64,000 nucleotides of DNA from CAYFFV01 sp964342695 (GTDB taxonomy: Bacteria > Acidobacteriota > Vicinamibacteria > Vicinamibacterales > UBA8438). Below the pieces are notes generated by a model that was not told the origin of the DNA, searched no databases, and worked only from the letters and a program-made list of their open reading frames with translations. Numbering within the stretch: the first letter of the stretch is position 1; the number at the start of each line of letters is the position of its first letter. Where the stretch lies: assembly GCA_964342695.1 (NCBI GenBank), contig CAYFFV010000006.1, positions 44,669 to 108,668 of the forward strand. The letters run 5' to 3'. A program made the translations under genes and the position numbers. Positions 60,627 through 64,000 of this stretch are shown in pieces.

Positions 60627-61400
60627 CTAACCCCTCCACCTTTCGCTATCCACGGATTTAGTGGTAAGGAAGAGCCCAAATATTATAAAACTTAGGTAAT
60701 ATGCGAGGTGTTTAGTGTCGATTACACCTTTTGAAAAATCGTCAAAATGATCCAATATAGAAAGATAGCCAAGTATTTGAGTTGTGATGGAACTACTTGA
60801 TGGATCGCCTATCCAACTAATTACCCATAGTAATAACAGGATTCCAAATGTGCCCATGCCAGCAACCATTTGATTTTTTGTCATGCTGGAAATTAACAGG
60901 CCGACGGAAATGAAAGAGCCTCCCATGAGCCAGAGACCTAAGTAGCCGCTCAATATTGGAGCCAATTCTGGTTCGCCATATATAAAGAGCATGCCAATGG
61001 GAATGAGGGTAACAGCCAACATAATCGTAAAAAGTGCTGTAGCGCCTATAAACTTGCCTAGGATAATCTGTAGATCTGTTATCGCAGAGGATAAAAGTAA
61101 CTCCATAGTACCAGAACGTTTTTCTTCTGAGTACGCACGCATTGTGAGCATCGGAAGTACCAACAACATAATTACTGAAGTGTTCCCAAGTAGTGGTCGC
61201 ATCAGATACTCGTTGATGTTGATAGTTTGGGGTCCCCCCATTCCCATGCCCGCTTGCATGCTAATTCTTACGACGAAAAGCAAGCTCGCGTAGAAGAAGT
61301 AACCAAACAAAAACGAGAAGAAACCGATAAATACGTATGCTATAGGCGAGACAAAATAGGAGCGGAGTTCCTTTTGTGCGATCGCAAGAATATTACCCAT
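60627..61400 (-). CDS. ABC-2 type permease (GldF-like)
   Basis: The 257-residue membrane protein has six hydrophobic segments and the ABC-2 permease pattern: IAQKELRSYFVSPIAYVFIG at the start, RPLLGNTSVIMLLVLPMLTM, AYSEEKRSGTMELLLSSAIT and a final helix near LSFIIFGLFL. It pairs with the ATPase encoded upstream (8-base overlap) and the GldG-like protein downstream. GAGG precedes the ATG. Confidence 0.9.
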   Translation of the reverse strand: MGNILAIAQKELRSYFVSPIAYVFIGFFSFLFGYFFYASLLFVVRISMQAGMGMGGPQTININEYLMRPLLGNTSVIMLLVLPMLTMRAYSEEKRSGTMELLLSSAITDLQIILGKFIGATALFTIMLAVTLIPIGMLFIYGEPELAPILSGYLGLWLMGGSFISVGLLISSMTKNQMVAGMGTFGILLLLWVISWIGDPSSSSITTQILGYLSILDHFDDFSKGVIDTKHLAYYLSFIIFGLFLTTKSVDSERWRG

Positions 61401-62397
61401 TAGGATCCTCTGTTTTAGTGTCTGCTTCGGTGTTTATATTCTTCCCTGTATTCTCGGTTCGGGTGTCTTCTGATGTTGTGAGTTCAAGAAAGACATCTTC
61501 TAGGCTCATTTTCAGGGGACTTAGTTCCAGTAATCCCCATTTATTTGATACAACAGCTCGTGCAAGTTCTCGGCGAATATCTGCGCCATGGTCGCTTTGT
61601 ACATCCACTAATTGTGTGTGATGTTTTGATTCCGTAATTGACACATTAGTGACTCCATCCAAAGCTTGAATTACAGATTCTACATTTTCAGATACGGTAT
61701 CTATTTCCAGATGAATGGTTTCTGAACCGCGAAGCCGCTTTGTCAAATTCTCTGGGGTATCAACCGCGACAACTTGTCCCTTGTTAATGATGACTACTCG
61801 TTCACAGGTTTGCGCGACTTCAGGTAAAATGTGAGTACTGAGAATAACGGTGTGGTCTCCTGCTAGGTTTTTAATAAGGCGCCTAGTTTCAATGATTTGT
61901 TTTGGATCCAGTCCTGCGGTTGGTTCGTCAAGAATCAAGACTTCTGGATTGTGTAGAAGTGCTTGTGCTAGCCCGACTCTTTGTTTGTACCCTTTGGAAA
62001 GTTTTCCGCAGTTACGGTTCCTCATGTCGCCTAGGTTTGTGCGCGAAAGTGAGGTTTCTATTCTCTCAATGCGATCCTTGGATTTGACACCTTTAATACG
62101 AGCCGCGAAGTAGAGATATTCAACGACTGTCATGTCCGGGTATAGAGGGGGCGTTTCGGGTAGATAGCCAGTTCGGATCTTCGCATCTATAGGTTGCTGA
62201 AATATGTCGTAGCCCGCAACGACCGCCTTACCTTCTGTCGCCGGGATGCATCCCGTTAAAATACGCATAGTTGTGCTCTTACCAGCACCGTTTGGGCCAA
62301 GAAACCCAAGTATTTCACCTGATTCAACACGGAAACTCACATCGTTAACCGCGGTGATTGGCCCATAGCGTTTTGTGACGTTTTGAACCTCAATCAT
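61393..62397 (-). CDS. ABC transporter ATP-binding protein (GldA-like)
   Basis: The 334-residue ATPase has Walker A GFLGPNGAGKSTTMRIL, the signature LSKGYKQRVGLAQALL, Walker B EVLILDEPTAGLDPKQ and the H-loop VILSTHILPEV. After the ATPase domain (to about residue 220) a C-terminal extension common in ABC-2 systems ends with a Thr/Glu-rich tail (TRTENTGKNINTEADTKTED). AAAGGAG precedes the ATG. It drives the permease encoded next; first gene of the gldA-gldF-gldG-DUF4340-dacB run. Confidence 0.93.
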   Translation of the reverse strand: MIEVQNVTKRYGPITAVNDVSFRVESGEILGFLGPNGAGKSTTMRILTGCIPATEGKAVVAGYDIFQQPIDAKIRTGYLPETPPLYPDMTVVEYLYFAARIKGVKSKDRIERIETSLSRTNLGDMRNRNCGKLSKGYKQRVGLAQALLHNPEVLILDEPTAGLDPKQIIETRRLIKNLAGDHTVILSTHILPEVAQTCERVVIINKGQVVAVDTPENLTKRLRGSETIHLEIDTVSENVESVIQALDGVTNVSITESKHHTQLVDVQSDHGADIRRELARAVVSNKWGLLELSPLKMSLEDVFLELTTSEDTRTENTGKNINTEADTKTEDPNG

Positions 62398-62616
62398 GAG
62401 GTTGCTCCTTTACAAATAAAACTAGCGCAGGGTCAGGATCAAATCTAACAAGCTTGACTCCACCCGTAAATAATTTTTAGACGACAAATTGAAAATATAA
62501 GTTTTCCATTTTTACGTTTTTCAAGCCTATGATTTTTGCGGCTAAAATACTAATCGCGCTGCTCAATCCGTGTCAAATTATCTCGGCCACTTCATTGGTG
62601 CTGGCCAGAGAAGTCG

Positions 62617-63297
62617 TTAACCGCCAAAGTCGATAAATTCATCGATTGCCGTTTGGTCGCCTGTCTTTATCTCTTCAAATTGTAGTCCTTGCAGAGATTG
62701 CCTGTTGCTCCAGGCGATTCTGGCTAATGATTTAATCTCACGATCTTGATTGGGCAGGCGAAAAACAATGGTAATTCTAGTGCCGACTGCGATTGGTTCC
62801 ATTGTGCGTAATGCGAGTCCACCTTTTCCAAGGTTTAAAACCTGTCCTGAAATAATTGCATTTTCCACTTCTATTGCACAGGGAATACTTAAAGTGACTC
62901 GAGCACTGGTTCGTCGGTCGAAACTCTTGGGAAATAGAAGCGGGTTAAAGCATTGTAAAACTTCTTCTTCCGGTATGTGCTCGTTCACGTAATCGGTTAT
63001 TCCGAGACTGGCCAGTGTTTTAATCTCGTCAGGATTCTTGACAGAACCGCTCAAAATAGCAAGTGTTGAGTTCTGCGCTGTTTCTTGAATTTTTTTTACG
63101 ATCGCCGAAAATTTGTTGCCAATACGAATATCAAAAATAATCAGGTCAAAAATTTGTGGGTGATTGTTGAGTGCCGCCAGAAATTGTTTTTCGTTATTCA
63201 CTTCAAAGGATTTATGCCCGCCTTTTCGAAATGCTTCAGAAAAACGTTTTAGCGTTTCTGTTGATTTAGTGGCGATTAAAATAGTTTTTAAGGGCAA
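62617..63297 (-). CDS. Receiver-like and PilZ domain protein
   Basis: Residues 1-120 have the receiver fold (LIIFDIRIGNKFS holds the possible phospho-acceptor Asp), but the acidic pair after the first strand is replaced (TILIATKSTET). Residues from about 128 form a PilZ domain with the cyclic-di-GMP motif DRRTSARVTL (RxxxR) and the second motif GQVLNLGKGGLALRT (NxGxxG in place of D/NxSxxG). The start is TTG at 63297 without a clear ribosome site. It probably links cyclic-di-GMP to a surface or motility output; no target is adjacent. Confidence 0.83.
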   Translation of the reverse strand: MPLKTILIATKSTETLKRFSEAFRKGGHKSFEVNNEKQFLAALNNHPQIFDLIIFDIRIGNKFSAIVKKIQETAQNSTLAILSGSVKNPDEIKTLASLGITDYVNEHIPEEEVLQCFNPLLFPKSFDRRTSARVTLSIPCAIEVENAIISGQVLNLGKGGLALRTMEPIAVGTRITIVFRLPNQDREIKSLARIAWSNRQSLQGLQFEEIKTGDQTAIDEFIDFGG

Positions 63298-63450
63298 GAT
63301 GCGATTTATTTTATTGGGTAGATGTCATTCTGAACAAAAATTTGTAGTTCTCAAGGCTACTAAAATACAGAGAATTTCACTAAATACTGTCAGTAAAAGT
63401 TCTATAAAAATTTTCGTCGAGATGTGTAAATCTTTTATACCAACTTCAAA

Positions 63451-63491
63451 GATGCTCTGTTGAACTAAAATCATGCATTGATGCTCTGTTG
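63451..63491. repeat. Two 12-base direct repeats upstream of the LysW-like gene
   Basis: GATGCTCTGTTG occurs at 63451-63462 and 63480-63491, a 29-base period (just under three helix turns). The second copy overlaps the -35 box and the start of the spacer of the promoter that follows, so a regulator binding both copies would sit on the promoter. No regulator is known. Confidence 0.55.
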
Positions 63492-63506
63492 TCTAAGCGT
63501 TATAAT
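63478..63506 (+). promoter_or_regulatory. Sigma70-type promoter for the LysW-like gene
   Basis: TTGATG (63478-63483) and a perfect TATAAT (63501-63506) are separated by 17 bases. Transcription would begin near 63513, 18 bases before the ATG at 63531. Confidence 0.7.
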
Positions 63507-63530
63507 TCGGGACTCTGATGAGAAGTTTTA

Positions 63531-63761
63531 ATGGCAACTTGTGAAGCCTGTGAAGTAGAAATGGACGTCGATGAATTCGACGTCGATATTGGTGATGAAT
63601 TAAGTTGTCCGGAGTGTGGAAAGAATCTCAGGGTGGCAAGTCTTTCTCCAATAGAATTTGAAGAATTATCTGAAGATAATGAGGTTTTAGACGATATTGG
63701 TGAAGAGTTTGGTTCTGAGGAATCTAATGGTGAGGATCAGTTAGACGACGACTATAATTGA
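63531..63761 (+). CDS. LysW-like zinc-ribbon acidic protein
   Basis: The 76-residue protein has a zinc ribbon with two Cys pairs (TCEACEVEM and LSCPECGKNL), then RVASLSPIEFEEL, matching the N-terminal part of LysW/ArgW carrier proteins. The tail is very acidic (EVLDDIGEEFGSEESNGED) but lacks the C-terminal EDWGE motif to which LysW attaches substrates, so a carrier role in lysine or arginine synthesis is doubtful. No lysine-pathway genes are near. It is monocistronic with its own promoter. Confidence 0.7.
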   Translation: MATCEACEVEMDVDEFDVDIGDELSCPECGKNLRVASLSPIEFEELSEDNEVLDDIGEEFGSEESNGEDQLDDDYN

Positions 63762-63867
63762 CAGGTTTCGTAAAAACTGTGTAACCTCATCATGCCGCCG
63801 TTTGACTGTTGTTAGTTTTTGTAAGCGGTTGAAACATTTGATAAAACTCATGAGTCAGGAGAGGGTT

Positions 63868-64000
63868 ATGAGATCCCCATGGCGATTTCTAATGGCTGTA
63901 AGTTTGGTTGCCCTTCTAGGGTTCGGGGCTGCAGCTTGTTCTAGCAACCCACCACCTGAGCCGCCACCGCCGCCGCCACCGGCGCCGGAGCCGGCTCCTG
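63868..64000 (+). CDS. Proline-rich lipoprotein, 3' end cut by window
   Basis: Only the first 44 codons are present. The ATG at 63868 follows AGGAGAGGG. The N-terminus is a lipoprotein signal (FLMAVSLVALLGFGAAAC), with the lipidated Cys at about residue 21, then SSNPPPEPPPPPPPAPEPAP. Such proline-rich starts are common in acidobacterial and proteobacterial OmpA/Pal-type peptidoglycan-associated lipoproteins, but the rest of the protein is outside the window, so the family is not shown. Confidence 0.7.
   Translation, partial: MRSPWRFLMAVSLVALLGFGAAACSSNPPPEPPPPPPPAPEPAP

Noticed and set aside
60619..61393. Gliding motility machinery
   Set aside because: Only gldA/F/G-type ABC genes are present, and these occur in many non-gliding bacteria; no gldK-N or spr genes are seen.
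63531..63761. Lysine biosynthesis carrier LysW
   Set aside because: The C-terminal EDWGE motif is missing and no lysX, lysZ or argX-type gene is nearby, so it is described only as LysW-like.
1..64000. Mobile elements, prophage or CRISPR
   Set aside because: No transposase, integrase, capsid or cas motif and no regularly spaced repeats were seen on either strand.

Overview
The window is 64 kb of contiguous bacterial chromosome with moderate-to-low G+C, very dense genes and no gene-free stretch over 300 bases. Several traits point to Acidobacteriota, perhaps a marine or low-GC Vicinamibacteria-like lineage: a large family of secreted proteins of unknown function, soluble PQQ dehydrogenases, a DUF3179 protein, an M64 peptidase, a cdaA-cdaR-glmM operon, a gldAFG-DUF4340 transporter and a small microcompartment locus built round a class II aldolase. 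This placement is inferred from gene content only. No insertion sequence, prophage, integrase or CRISPR array was seen.

Positions 1-22,400 are an accessory, mostly exported region. It opens with a partial NhaC antiporter, a BNR-repeat protein and a PQQ dehydrogenase. Four tandem members of an uncharacterised secreted family follow (called here the CHEGN family, copies A-D), with a DUF3179 gene upstream of them. Next come a lipoprotein carboxylesterase, an NTF2-like protein, copy E and an ankyrin protein. A tight minus-strand operon then reads copy G - PQQ dehydrogenase - metallo-beta-lactamase-fold lipoprotein - copy F - EamA transporter.

Positions 22,500-34,400 hold an M64 peptidase, the three glycolate oxidase subunits (glcD and glcE co-directional, glcF convergent), a quinone oxidoreductase, a ThDP enzyme with a twin-arginine export signal, an unknown protein overlapping a GNAT acetyltransferase, a DUF2231 membrane protein and a methyltransferase.

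Positions 34,400-49,800 are mostly housekeeping. They contain yebC-ruvC-ruvA-ruvB-fabH-queA, a CAU tRNA, a 56-residue protein, CHEGN copy H with a divergent NTF2-like gene, then tilS-ftsH-folP-cdaA-cdaR-glmM-pdxJ, which covers isoleucine tRNA modification, membrane proteolysis, folate, cyclic di-AMP, cell-wall precursor and vitamin B6 synthesis.

Positions 49,800-54,800 hold a compact bacterial microcompartment locus: a class II aldolase with a probable encapsulation tail, one hexameric shell protein, three pentameric vertex proteins, a 75-residue CxxCxxC protein and a 2-hydroxyacid dehydrogenase, followed by nth. No aldehyde dehydrogenase, phosphotransacylase or trimeric shell protein is present, so this is either a minimal compartment or part of a split system.

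Positions 54,800-64,000 carry queE-queC, a PBP4-type carboxypeptidase, a gldA/gldF/gldG/DUF4340 ABC system, a receiver-like PilZ protein, a LysW-like zinc protein with a good promoter, and the start of a proline-rich lipoprotein that runs off the right edge.
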